Shown here piece after piece: positions 17,907 to 26,761 of a DNA stretch of 64,000 nucleotides. Both the position numbers and the translations under genes were made by a program. Where the stretch lies: assembly GCA_963711725.1 (NCBI GenBank), contig CAVQFO010000030.1, forward strand, positions 1 to 64,000, read 5' to 3'. Source of the DNA: CAVQFO01 sp963711725 (GTDB taxonomy: Bacteria > Pseudomonadota > Gammaproteobacteria > Nitrococcales > Aquisalimonadaceae). The notes under the pieces were generated by a model. The model made no database searches. It worked only from the letters and a program-made list of their open reading frames with translations, and was not told the DNA's origin. Positions within the stretch are counted from its first letter, which is position 1, and every line of letters starts with the position of its first letter.

Positions 17907-20609
17907 ATGTCCCAGACCGACAAACCGCTGATCCTGATCGACGGCTCCAGCTACCTCTACCGCGCCTTCCATGCCCTGCCGCCGCTGACCAATTCCAAGG
18001 GCGAGCCCACCGGCGCCATGTACGGGGTGCTCAACATGGTTCGCAAGCTGTTGGGCGAATACGAGCCGGAGCGCATCGCTGTGGTGTTCGATGCCCGGGG
18101 CAAGACCTTCCGCGACGATCTGTTTGAGGAATACAAGGCCAACCGCCCCAGCATGCCCGAGGATCTGGTGCCGCAGGTGGCACCGTTGAAGGAAATGGTG
18201 AGGGCAATGGGGCTGCCGTTGCTGGAGGTCTCCGGGGTGGAGGCCGACGACGTGATCGGTACGCTGGCCACGCGGGCCTCGGCTCGCGGCGAGGATGTGG
18301 TCATCTCCACCGGCGACAAGGACATGGCGCAGTTGGTCAATGACCACGTGACCCTGCTCAACACCATGAGCGGCACCACGCTGGACCGGGAAGGCGTCGA
18401 GCAGAAGTTCGGCGTGCCGCCGGAGCGGATCATCGATTACCTGACCCTGGTGGGCGATACCTCGGACAACATCCCCGGCGTGCCCAAGGTGGGGCCGAAG
18501 ACCGCCGCCAAGTGGCTGGGGGAATTCGGCTCGCTGGATGAACTGGTGGAGCGGGCCGACCAGGTCAAGGGCAAGGTGGGTGAGAGCCTGCGCGAGAACC
18601 TGGGCAATCTGCCGTTGTCCCGGGAGCTGGCCACCATCCGCTGCGATCTGGACCTGGACCAGGGGTTGGACGATCTGCACCGGGGCACACCCGACAACGC
18701 GGCGCTCCGCGAGTTTTACCAGCGATACGAGTTCATGGGGTGGCTGCGCGAGCTGGTGGACGAGCGTGATTCGGACGCCGAGCCGTCGGACGCGCCGGCG
18801 GCGTCCTATCGCGCGGTGCTGAGCGAAGCCGATTTCGACGCGCTGCTGGACACGCTCCAGGCGGCCCCCGTGTTCGCGGTGGACCTGGAGACGGACAGCC
18901 TGGATTACATGGTCGCCAACATCGTCGGTCTGTCCTTTGCCGTGCGTGCGGGCGAGGGCTTCTACGTGCCGGTGGCCCACGACTACCTGGATGCGCCCAA
19001 GCAGCTGGATCGCGACCGCGTTCTGGAGCGCCTCAAGCCGCTGTTGGAAGACCCGGACGTTCCCAAGCTGGGGCAAAACCTGAAGTACGACATGAGCGTA
19101 CTGGCCCGCTATGACATCGCCCTGCGCGGTGTGCGTTACGACACCATGCTGGAGTCCTACGTGCTGGATTCCACGGCCACCCGCCACGACATGGATTCCC
19201 TGGCGCTGAAGTACCTGGGCCACAAGACCATCAAGTTCGAGGACGTCGCCGGCAAGGGCGCCAAGCAAATCACCTTCAATCAGGTGGGCGTGGAGGAGGC
19301 GACGGACTATGCCGCCGAGGATGCCGAGATCACGCTGCGCCTGCACGAGACCCTGTACCCGCGCCTGGAGGCCGAGCCTTCGCTGCGCGAACTGTTTGAG
19401 GCGATCGAGGTCCCCTTGATCCCGGTGCTTTCGAAAATGGAGCGCAACGGCGTGCTGGTGGACCGCAAGCTCCTGGCCCAGCAGAGCCGGGAGCTGACCG
19501 AGCGCCTCTCCGAGATCGAGGCCCAGGCCTTCGAGGCTGCGGACGGGCCCTTCAACCTCAGCTCGCCCAAGCAGATCCAGGAGATTCTCTACGAACGCCA
19601 GGGCCTGCCGGTGTTGCAGAAAACCCCGAAGGGGCAGCCGTCCACCGCGGAAGCCGTGCTCCAGGAGCTGGCGGCGACCTACGACCTGCCGCGCCTGATC
19701 CTGGATTACCGCAGCCTGGCCAAGCTCAAATCCACCTACACGGACAAGCTCCCGGCCCAGATCAATCCCGCCACCGGCCGCGTGCATACCTCCTATCACC
19801 AGGCCGTGGCCGCCACCGGGCGGCTGTCCTCATCGGACCCCAACCTGCAGAACATCCCCGTGCGCACCGAGGAAGGCCGCCGTATCCGCAAGGCCTTCAT
19901 CGCCGAGTCGGGCTACCGCCTGCTCGCCGCCGACTATTCCCAGGTGGAGCTGCGCATCATGGCGCATCTGTCCGGCGACCAGGGCCTGCGCCGCGCCTTC
20001 GAGCAGGGTGAGGACATCCATCGCGCCACCGCCGCCGACGTGTTCGGCGTGGGCGATCCGCAGGCGGTCACCGCCGACCAGCGCCGCGCCGCCAAGGCCA
20101 TCAACTTCGGCCTGATCTACGGCATGTCGGCCTTCGGCCTGGGCCGCCAGCTCGGCATCGACCGGGGCCTGGCCCAGGACTACGTGGATCGCTATTTCGA
20201 ACGCTACCCGGGGGTCAAGGCCTTCATGGACCGCACCCGCGCCGAGGCCCGGGATCGCCAGTACGTGGAGACCCTGTTCGGCCGCCGGCTCTACCTGCCG
20301 GAGATCAACGCCCGCAACGCCCAGCGCCGCCAGTACGCCGAGCGCACCGCCATCAACGCCCCCATGCAGGGCACCGCCGCGGACATCATCAAGCGCGCCA
20401 TGATTGCGGTGCACGACTGGCTGGAACGGGACAAGCCCGACGTGCTCATGGTCATGCAGGTGCACGACGAACTGGTGTTCGAGGTGCGCGAGGACCAGGT
20501 GGAGCCCATGGCGGAGCGGATCCGGAGTTACATGACCGGCGCCGCCGAACTGGCCGTGCCGCTGGTGGTGGATATCGGTGTGGGCGCCAATTGGGAAGAG
20601 GCGCATTAG
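17907..20609 (+). CDS. polA: DNA polymerase I
   Basis: A 900-residue enzyme for Okazaki-fragment processing and repair synthesis. It has all three domains: 5'-3' exonuclease (about 5-290, with 'GSSYLYRAFHALP' and 'STGDKDMAQLV'), 3'-5' proofreading exonuclease (about 310-500, with 'VDLETDSLD', 'GQNLKYDMSVL' and 'YAAEDAEIT', so the acidic residues are intact), and the polymerase (about 520-900, with catalytic D676 in 'DYSQVELR' and D854 in 'VHDELVFEV'). The frame is open from 17814, but the ATG at 17907 starts the conserved 'LILIDGSSYLYR' region properly. Homologous repeat elements lie on both sides. Confidence 0.96.
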   Translation: MSQTDKPLILIDGSSYLYRAFHALPPLTNSKGEPTGAMYGVLNMVRKLLGEYEPERIAVVFDARGKTFRDDLFEEYKANRPSMPEDLVPQVAPLKEMVRAMGLPLLEVSGVEADDVIGTLATRASARGEDVVISTGDKDMAQLVNDHVTLLNTMSGTTLDREGVEQKFGVPPERIIDYLTLVGDTSDNIPGVPKVGPKTAAKWLGEFGSLDELVERADQVKGKVGESLRENLGNLPLSRELATIRCDLDLDQGLDDLHRGTPDNAALREFYQRYEFMGWLRELVDERDSDAEPSDAPAASYRAVLSEADFDALLDTLQAAPVFAVDLETDSLDYMVANIVGLSFAVRAGEGFYVPVAHDYLDAPKQLDRDRVLERLKPLLEDPDVPKLGQNLKYDMSVLARYDIALRGVRYDTMLESYVLDSTATRHDMDSLALKYLGHKTIKFEDVAGKGAKQITFNQVGVEEATDYAAEDAEITLRLHETLYPRLEAEPSLRELFEAIEVPLIPVLSKMERNGVLVDRKLLAQQSRELTERLSEIEAQAFEAADGPFNLSSPKQIQEILYERQGLPVLQKTPKGQPSTAEAVLQELAATYDLPRLILDYRSLAKLKSTYTDKLPAQINPATGRVHTSYHQAVAATGRLSSSDPNLQNIPVRTEEGRRIRKAFIAESGYRLLAADYSQVELRIMAHLSGDQGLRRAFEQGEDIHRATAADVFGVGDPQAVTADQRRAAKAINFGLIYGMSAFGLGRQLGIDRGLAQDYVDRYFERYPGVKAFMDRTRAEARDRQYVETLFGRRLYLPEINARNAQRRQYAERTAINAPMQGTAADIIKRAMIAVHDWLERDKPDVLMVMQVHDELVFEVREDQVEPMAERIRSYMTGAAELAVPLVVDIGVGANWEEAH

Positions 20610-20649
20610 GCCTTAAACCCCGATGGGCACGAAGGACACGAAACAAGAT

Positions 20650-20732
20650 GTAGGTCGGATTAGCGCAGCGTAATCCGACAAGGTTCTGCGGCTTCGCCGA
20701 ATCGGTGGGTTACGCTTCGCTAACCCACACTG
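20650..20732. repeat. Composite REP-like element, family A, copy downstream of polA
   Basis: Palindrome GTCGGATTAGCGCAGCGTAA then TCCGAC (about 20653-20678), spacer GGTTCTGCGGCTTCGCCGAA, then a second palindrome GTGGGTTACGC-TTC-GCTAACCCAC (about 20705-20728). It has the same module order and orientation as the copy upstream of polA; a partial third copy follows at 20751-20773. Confidence 0.88.
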
Positions 20733-20781
20733 TATCGAGCTGGGAGCGACGCAGGTCGGATTAGTGGGGTTGCGGGGAAGC

Positions 20782-20851
20782 TTTCGCGGCGATGAACGCA
20801 GTTCCTACACGCGATGCGAGGCTCGGTGGGAGCGGCGTTCACCGCCGCGAA
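20782..20851. repeat. REP-like inverted repeat, family B
   Basis: Left arm TTTCGCGGCGATGAACGCAG then TTCCTAC (20782-20808), right arm GGGAGCGGCGTTCACCGCCG then CGAA (20828-20851). Related to copies at 8870-8940 and 44101-44135. Confidence 0.78.
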
Positions 20852-20874
20852 CCCCGTCCTCTTTTCCTCCCCAC

Positions 20875-20914
20875 AAAAAAATCGCCTCAGCCTTCGGGGG
20901 GAAGACTGAGGCGA
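20875..20914 (-). terminator. Strong intrinsic terminator on the minus strand (engB 3' end or small RNA)
   Basis: On the minus strand TCGCCTCAG-T-CTTC pairs with GAAGGCTGAGGCGA around a C-rich loop and runs into TTTTTTT. It lies about 250 bases past the engB stop, so it ends either a long 3' UTR or a separate transcript. Confidence 0.85.
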
Positions 20915-21160
20915 AACTTGGATCGGCTTCTTGGGGGCAAAGTCCGACCCAAAATGCCCGCTCGTCGCGTCAGGGAGGGTGAGCGGGCAGCGCCGGGCAC
21001 TGGCGCTTATTCGAGTAGACCGGCGGACGTCTGAGAAGTTCCGGGGCGTGCGAAATTTTTTTTGCGAAAGGATGAGGGGGTTTCGCAAGGCGTTGATCTG
21101 GGGGAATATTAGTCCTGGGGGTTGTCCTAGCGCGAACGTCGCGGCGCGGGTTCGGAGCCG

Positions 21161-21787
21161 TCAGGCCTGTTCCTGGCCCGATCCCTCGGGACTTAATCCC
21201 AGCCACTCATCGAGCACCTGATGTGCATCATCCACGCCCTGGCCGCTTTGCGCCGAGAACAACTGGGCGGAGGCTCCGGGGAAATCCTGTTTCAACTGCT
21301 TTCGGACCGCCTGTAGGGTGTTCGCCGCGGCGCCGCGCTTGAGCTTGTCCGCCTTGGTCAGGAGGACGTGGGCGGGAACGCCCGCCTCCCGGCACCAGCT
21401 CAGCATCTGCAGGTCGTAGTCCTTCAGGGGGTGGCGCACGTCCATGACGATGATCAGCCCCCGCAGCGCCTGGCGCTTGTTGAGGTAGGCCGGCAGTTCC
21501 GCCTGCCAGTGCCGACGCACTTTCTCGGGGACCTTGGCGTAGCCGTATCCCGGCAGATCGATCAGCGCGTGGTGATCCGTCACGGGAAAGACATTGATCA
21601 GCTGGGTGCGCCCCGGCGTCTTGCTGGTGCGGGCCAGCGTGCGCTGCCGGGTGATGGCGTTCAGAGCCGAGGATTTCCCGGCATTGGAACGCCCGGCGAA
21701 AGCCACTTCCAGGCCGCCCTCCGGTGGAAGCTGATTCACGCGGTGTGCGCTGATCAGAAATCGTGCCTGATGGTAGATGGGATTCAC
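21161..21787 (-). CDS. engB: Ribosome biogenesis GTPase EngB (YsxC/YihA)
   Basis: A 208-residue small GTPase needed for large ribosomal subunit assembly. Motifs seen: G1 'GRSNAGKS' (32-39), G2 region 'SKTPGRTQLIN', G3 'DLPGYGYAKVP', G4 'TKADKL' and G5 'SAQSGQG'. The start is a GTG at 21787 (VNPIYHQARF...), supported by AGGCGG about six bases upstream and by alignment with E. coli YihA (210 residues). The frame is open further upstream, but that part has no family match. It is divergent from the cytochrome c4 gene. Confidence 0.94.
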   Translation of the reverse strand: MNPIYHQARFLISAHRVNQLPPEGGLEVAFAGRSNAGKSSALNAITRQRTLARTSKTPGRTQLINVFPVTDHHALIDLPGYGYAKVPEKVRRHWQAELPAYLNKRQALRGLIIVMDVRHPLKDYDLQMLSWCREAGVPAHVLLTKADKLKRGAAANTLQAVRKQLKQDFPGASAQLFSAQSGQGVDDAHQVLDEWLGLSPEGSGQEQA

Positions 21788-21971
21788 GTTGCCGCCTGTA
21801 TCCGATTGCGTGGTGTGCGGTGCAAAGGTACCGCATTTTCGGTCCGATGGAACGCCGCTCAAATTGACCCGCAACGGGCCGACTGGTATAAAACGGGTCG
21901 TTTTTTCGTTTGCCGCCCGAGGCTTCCCGGTCTCCGGTCTCAACCGCAGTGGCTCAGGAGAGAATCGATAA

Positions 21972-22598
21972 ATGAATAACTGGCTCAAGGTCGTTCTTGC
22001 CGGTGCCGTCGTTGCGCTGATGGCCGGCCCCGTCCTCGCCGCCGAGGGCGATGTTTCCGCCGGCCAGCAGAAGGCCCAGTCCTGCTTCGCCTGTCACGGC
22101 CAGCAGGGCAACAGCACCACGGGGCAGTTTCCCAAGCTCGCCGGCCAGCACGCCAGCTACATCTACAAGCAGCTCCAGAATTTCAAGAGCGGCAAGCGCA
22201 AGAACGCCATCATGCAGGGCCAGGTGGCGAACCTCAGCGATCAGGACATGAAGGATCTGGCCGCCTACTTCGCCAGCCAGACCATGACCATCGGCGAGAC
22301 CGCGCCAAATCTGAAGGACAAGGGTCGCGAGATTTACCGCAGTGGCATTGCCGCCAAGGGTGTGGCCGCCTGCTTCGCCTGCCATGGCCCCTCCGGCCTG
22401 GGCAACAAGCCGGCCGCCTTCCCGCGGATCGGTGGCCAGCACGCCCAATACATCGAGACCCAGCTCAAGGCCTATCGCGCCAATGAGCGCAGCAACGACC
22501 CCAACGCCATGATGCGTCAGGAGGCAGCCAAGCTTTCCGACGATGAGATCCAGGCGGTGGCGTCCTACATCGCCGGCCTGCACTACGCCGAGAAGTAA
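21972..22598 (+). CDS. Dihaem cytochrome c4
   Basis: A 208-residue periplasmic electron carrier with a signal peptide (1-23, 'GPVLAAEG') and two homologous haem domains. Haem motifs are 'CFACH' at 38-42 and again at 134-138; methionine ligands are available in each half ('NAIMQGQV' and 'NAMMRQEA'). Cytochrome c4 passes electrons to terminal oxidases, notably cbb3 type, in known relatives. An AGGAGA site precedes the ATG. It is followed by the System II maturation genes that would attach its haems, which makes functional sense. Confidence 0.93.
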   Translation: MNNWLKVVLAGAVVALMAGPVLAAEGDVSAGQQKAQSCFACHGQQGNSTTGQFPKLAGQHASYIYKQLQNFKSGKRKNAIMQGQVANLSDQDMKDLAAYFASQTMTIGETAPNLKDKGREIYRSGIAAKGVAACFACHGPSGLGNKPAAFPRIGGQHAQYIETQLKAYRANERSNDPNAMMRQEAAKLSDDEIQAVASYIAGLHYAEK

Positions 22599-22795
22599 GA
22601 CGACCCGTGCCCCGGCCGGCCTTGTTCGGGCCGGCCGGCGGATCCGGTTTTTGAAGACCGGATCCCGCTTTCGCAATGACGCGTTGGCACTCTCAGATTG
22701 CGCGGTGCTACACTGCGCCCGCGCTGCCCAGCGCGGTTCCGGTCTCCGGTTGATGATCCGGAGCCCTCTCTAGCACGACTTGACGGCCCCTCTAT

Positions 22796-24853
22796 ATGGC
22801 CTCTCCCGAAGCAAATCCTCATCACGGCCAAGGACGACGCCGGAAGAGCAACGGACGGATTCTGCTCGAATTCCTGGGTTCCATGAACCTGGCGGTGACG
22901 CTGTTGGTGGCCGTTTCCATCGCCTCGGTGGTGGGGACGGTGCTCAAGCAGAATCAGCCCTATACCGACTATGTCATCAAGTTCGGGCCCTTCTGGTTCA
23001 AGGTGTTCGAGAAGCTGGGCTTGTACGACGTGTACTCCAGCGGCTGGTTCCTGTTCATTCTCACCTTCCTGATCATCTCCACGTCGGTGTGCCTGTACCG
23101 CAATACGCCGACCATGTGGCGGGAGATGCGCCATTTCCGGGCGCACGTGCAGGAAGCATCGCTGCGGGCCTTGAGCAACCGGCGGCAGTTCTCCGCGGAT
23201 ATCACCCCGGAAGCGGCCGAGGAGAGTGTCCGCGAGACGCTGACGAAGGCGGGTTTCCGCTCGCGGCGGGAAGATCACCCCAACGGGACCGTGCTGGCCG
23301 CCAAGAAGGGCGGCTTCAACCGCCTCGGCTACGTGCTGACCCATCTGGCCATCGTGGTGATCGGGATCGGCGGTCTGATCGACGGCAAGATCGATCTGAA
23401 AGTCAGGCAGCTCACCGGCGACCTGCGTATCGAGACCCGGGATATCCCCGTCTCCCAGGTGCCGGAGGCGAGCAAGTTGCCGCCCAGCAATACCTCGTTC
23501 CGGGCCAATGTCACCATTCCCGAGGGAAGCAGCGCCAGCGTGGCCTTCATCAACGTCAAGGACGGCTATCTGGTGCAGGAGCTGCCCTTCCGCATCAAGG
23601 TGAAGGACTTCCGCATCGAGCACTATCCCACCGGCCAGCCCAAGTCCTTCGAGAGCGACGTGGTGCTCACCGCGCCGGACCTGAAAAAGCCCATCGAGAA
23701 GACGGTGCGGGTCAACCATCCGCTGGAATACGACGGGTATTCCATTTTCCAGGCCAGCTTCGGGGACGGCGGCTCCAAGCTCGACCTGGAGGCCTGGCCA
23801 CTGGTCTCCGGCGCCAAGCCGACGGAACTCCACACGGCGGTATTCGACAAACGCAAGCTGAAGATCGGCGATGCGGTGCGCAAGCTGGAGATCACCGACT
23901 TCCGGTTGTTCAACGTCCGGCCCAACAACGATCCCAAGTCCGATCGCAAGTTTCGCAACATCGGACCCAGCTTCACCTTCAAGCTGCGCAAGCCCTCCGG
24001 CGAGGCGCTGGAATACAAGAACTACATGATCCCGGTACCCATCGGCGGACGGGCCTTCTACATCACGGGCATGCGCGCCAGCCCGGGGGATGATTTCAAA
24101 TACCTGCATATTCCCGCCGATCCGGGCGGCAGCGGCATGGATCGGTTCATGGCGCTGGTGGCGGGCTTGAACAACGACGCCGAAGTCCGTTCGGCCGCCT
24201 CCAAGGCGGTGGATCAGGTACTCGCCGGCATGAGCATCAAGGACGGCAAGCTGACTCCGCAGGTGGCGGGGACCGCCGTGGTGCTGGTGCATCGGCTGCT
24301 GCACGACGGCCTGGATTCGGTGATGCAGTTCATCTCCCAACGCCTGGACCGCCGGGGCATGGACCCGGACCACAAGAAGGCTCTGGCGGAGTTCTCACGC
24401 ACGGTGCTTCAGCGCACGCTCTGGCAGGTCTACGTGGACGTGTTGCATGAGCGCGCCGATGCCAAGCCCGTGGAACTCTCGAAGCGGGATGAGGTCTTTT
24501 TCCAAGACGCCATGGTTGCGATCACGGCCTTGCCCAAGTACGGCGCACCGGTGTTCCTGCAGCTCAAGAACTTCAAGCAGATTCAGGCCGCCGGATTGCA
24601 AATTTCGCGGGCGCCCGGCAAGAATGTGGTCTACCTTGGGTTTTTCCTGCTGATCGCGGGCGTTTTCGTCATGTTTTACGTGCCCTATCAGCGGGTATGG
24701 TGTTGGATCAGCCGCGAGGAGGGTGGATCCAGGATGTTGCTGGCCGGCAATAGCCAGCGCGATCCGCTGGGCTTCGGCAAGACCTTCGCTAAACTGGCCG
24801 AGCGGGTTGAGCGGCGGCTACCCTCGCGGGCCGCCAAGCCCGACGACGAATAG
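22796..24853 (+). CDS. resB: Cytochrome c biogenesis protein ResB (System II)
   Basis: A 685-residue inner-membrane protein of System II cytochrome c maturation. Hydrophobic segments lie at about 30-50 ('FLGSMNLAVTLLVAVSIAS'), 78-98, 170-190 and near 618-640 ('VVYLGFFLLIAGVFVMFYV'), with a large periplasmic domain (about 195-610) between the last two, as in ResB/Ccs1. It works with the CcsA-type haem handler encoded 12 bases downstream to present reduced apocytochrome and haem for covalent attachment. Length is within the range of beta/gammaproteobacterial ResB (about 600-700). Confidence 0.92.
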   Translation: MASPEANPHHGQGRRRKSNGRILLEFLGSMNLAVTLLVAVSIASVVGTVLKQNQPYTDYVIKFGPFWFKVFEKLGLYDVYSSGWFLFILTFLIISTSVCLYRNTPTMWREMRHFRAHVQEASLRALSNRRQFSADITPEAAEESVRETLTKAGFRSRREDHPNGTVLAAKKGGFNRLGYVLTHLAIVVIGIGGLIDGKIDLKVRQLTGDLRIETRDIPVSQVPEASKLPPSNTSFRANVTIPEGSSASVAFINVKDGYLVQELPFRIKVKDFRIEHYPTGQPKSFESDVVLTAPDLKKPIEKTVRVNHPLEYDGYSIFQASFGDGGSKLDLEAWPLVSGAKPTELHTAVFDKRKLKIGDAVRKLEITDFRLFNVRPNNDPKSDRKFRNIGPSFTFKLRKPSGEALEYKNYMIPVPIGGRAFYITGMRASPGDDFKYLHIPADPGGSGMDRFMALVAGLNNDAEVRSAASKAVDQVLAGMSIKDGKLTPQVAGTAVVLVHRLLHDGLDSVMQFISQRLDRRGMDPDHKKALAEFSRTVLQRTLWQVYVDVLHERADAKPVELSKRDEVFFQDAMVAITALPKYGAPVFLQLKNFKQIQAAGLQISRAPGKNVVYLGFFLLIAGVFVMFYVPYQRVWCWISREEGGSRMLLAGNSQRDPLGFGKTFAKLAERVERRLPSRAAKPDDE

Positions 24854-24865
24854 GAGACCGGTTCC

Positions 24866-26035
24866 ATGACCGTGCAACAACAAACTCTCGGCGAACCTTT
24901 GGATGAGCGAGGGTTCCTGCGCCGCCTGAGCTGGTTCGATTGGCTGTGGGCCGCCGTGCTTCTGGCCGGGGCCGGTTACGCCGGCATGCGCTACGGCGCC
25001 TACATGAACGGTTACGAGCGCGGCATCCTGGCGGGCGCCTATATGGGCCTGGTGGCCTTGGGCTGGACCTGGAAGGCGGTCCGACCCTTCACGCTGACCG
25101 TGTTCCTGGTGGCCCTGTTCGCGGTGGCCCGTTATCCCAATCTGCAAGCGGTGGATCATGACTTCTGGCTGAAGTACTTCGTCTCCAGCCAGTCCGCGCT
25201 GATGTGGATGAGCGCCCTTTTCCCGGCGGCCATGCTGACCTACTTCGGCGCCTTGTTCCTGCGCAGCGAGTGGGCTGGCAAGGTCGCCACCGCGCTGACC
25301 TGGACTGCCGCCGGCGCCGGATTGGTGGGGATGCTGGTGCGTTGGTATCAGTCATACCTGATGGGCCCCGATATCGGACACATCCCGGTCAGCGACCTCT
25401 ACGAGGTGTTCATCCTCTTTTCCATCATCACCTCGCTGCTCTACCTGTTCTACGAACGCCGATTCCAGACCCGGGCCCTGGGCGGCTTCGTGCTGCTGAT
25501 CATTTCCTCGGCCATCGGCTTCATGCTCTGGTACCAGTTCACTCGTGACGCTGCCCAGATCCAGCCGCTGATCCCGGCCCTCCAGAGCTACTGGATGAAG
25601 ATGCACGTGCCGGCCAACTTCATCGGTTATGGCTCGTTCGCACTGGCGGCCATGGTGGGGGTGGCTTACCTGGTGCGCTCGCACCCGTCCTGGGGGGGCG
25701 CGCTGGCGGCGCGGGGATTCCCCGAGCTGGAACAGCTCGATGACCTGATGTACAAGGCGATTGCGCTGGGTTTTGCGTTCTTCACAGTGGCCACCATCCT
25801 CGGGGCGCTCTGGGCGGCCGAGGCCTGGGGTGGCTACTGGTCCTGGGACCCCAAGGAAACCTGGGCGCTGATCGTCTGGCTGAACTACGCCGCCTGGCTG
25901 CACCTGCGCTTTACCAAGGGCTGGCGGGGCAAGCCTATGGCCTGGTGGGCCATAGGCGGACTGTTTGTCACGCTTTTCGCATTCCTTGGCGTGAACATCT
26001 TTCTTTCGGGGCTGCATTCCTACGGCCAGCTCTGA
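24866..26035 (+). CDS. ccsB: c-type cytochrome biogenesis protein CcsB (CcsA/ResC-type haem handling protein)
   Basis: A 389-residue multi-span inner-membrane protein of the haem-handling superfamily. The tryptophan-rich WWD-type motif is 'WGGYWSWDPKE' near residue 320, preceded by 'LGALWAAEA'. Flanking histidines that could ligate haem occur in 'KMHVPANF' and 'GLHSYGQL'. With ResB it forms the System II synthase that exports haem and joins it to CXXCH apocytochromes. GGAGACCGG precedes the ATG. It is part of the probable unit cytochrome c4 / resB / ccsB / dsbA. Confidence 0.93.
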   Translation: MTVQQQTLGEPLDERGFLRRLSWFDWLWAAVLLAGAGYAGMRYGAYMNGYERGILAGAYMGLVALGWTWKAVRPFTLTVFLVALFAVARYPNLQAVDHDFWLKYFVSSQSALMWMSALFPAAMLTYFGALFLRSEWAGKVATALTWTAAGAGLVGMLVRWYQSYLMGPDIGHIPVSDLYEVFILFSIITSLLYLFYERRFQTRALGGFVLLIISSAIGFMLWYQFTRDAAQIQPLIPALQSYWMKMHVPANFIGYGSFALAAMVGVAYLVRSHPSWGGALAARGFPELEQLDDLMYKAIALGFAFFTVATILGALWAAEAWGGYWSWDPKETWALIVWLNYAAWLHLRFTKGWRGKPMAWWAIGGLFVTLFAFLGVNIFLSGLHSYGQL

Positions 26036-26061
26036 GACTCAATCGAGAGGGAGAAACAAGA

Positions 26062-26682
26062 ATGAGATCAATGCTCCGGATGGTGTTTGGCGCCGTCATG
26101 GCGGTGGGTCTGGTTTCGGCCGCGGCCGCCGAACAGCCCTACAAGGTGATGGATCCGCCGATGCCCACGGGGCATCCGGACAAGATTGTTCTCCACGAGT
26201 TCTTTTCCTATGCCTGCCCGCACTGCTTCCACTTTCATCCGAAGCTGGAAGCCCTCATGAAGAAGGAAGGCGACGACGTTGTTCTGGTGCGCACGCCCAT
26301 GGTGTTTCATTCCAGCTGGAAGCCGTTGGCGCAGGCCTACTACGCGGCCGAGGTCCTGGGTGTGCTGGACAAGACCCACACGGCCTTGTTCGACGCCATT
26401 CATGTGAAGGGCGAGCGCTTTGAGAACGCCGACCAACTGGCAGATTTCTACGCCAAGCATGGCGTGGACCGCAAAGAGTTCCTGAACGCCTACAACTCCT
26501 TCGCGGTGGACGTGAAGATGCGCCAGGGCAAGCAGACCGCCCACGACTATGGCGTGATGAGCACGCCGTCGGTGGCTGTGGATGGCAAGTATTTCGTCAC
26601 GGTGACCAGCGCCAAGGGTCAGGACGGAATGATCCGGGTGCTGGAGCAGCTAATCGCGAAGGAGCGCGCCGCCGGAAAGTGA
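26062..26682 (+). CDS. dsbA: Thiol:disulphide interchange protein DsbA
   Basis: A 206-residue periplasmic oxidase that makes disulphide bonds in exported proteins. Signal peptide 1-23 ('SAAAAEQ'), thioredoxin fold with active site C52-P-H-C55 in 'YACPHCFHF', and cis-proline region 'MSTPSVAV'. The ATG at 26062 follows GAGAGGGAG and begins the signal peptide; the frame is open further upstream inside ccsB. Its place after the haem-ligation genes fits redox handling of apocytochrome cysteines. Confidence 0.94.
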   Translation: MRSMLRMVFGAVMAVGLVSAAAAEQPYKVMDPPMPTGHPDKIVLHEFFSYACPHCFHFHPKLEALMKKEGDDVVLVRTPMVFHSSWKPLAQAYYAAEVLGVLDKTHTALFDAIHVKGERFENADQLADFYAKHGVDRKEFLNAYNSFAVDVKMRQGKQTAHDYGVMSTPSVAVDGKYFVTVTSAKGQDGMIRVLEQLIAKERAAGK

Positions 26683-26761
26683 ACTTCTTCGCAAAGCGTT
26701 CGGCGGCGCGGGTGATAAGCTGCTTTAAAGAGGGCTGGAACCCGACCACGAGGATTGCCGA

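Larger units (their letters stand above)
20610..21160. other. polA-engB intergenic region with repeats and a possible small RNA
   Basis: About 550 bases with no credible ORF. It contains a family A repeat (20650-20732) and a partial copy (20751-20773), a family B inverted repeat (20782-20851), a minus-strand intrinsic terminator (20875-20914), and an 8-base perfect inverted repeat TTGCGAAA...TTTCGCAA (21061-21087). The terminator lies about 250 bases after the engB stop. Small RNAs such as Spot 42 occupy this locus in some gammaproteobacteria. Confidence 0.55.

Noticed and set aside
17769..19799. 676-codon minus-strand open frame opposite polA
   Set aside because: Antisense shadow of a conserved gene; low-complexity Leu/Gly/His composition.
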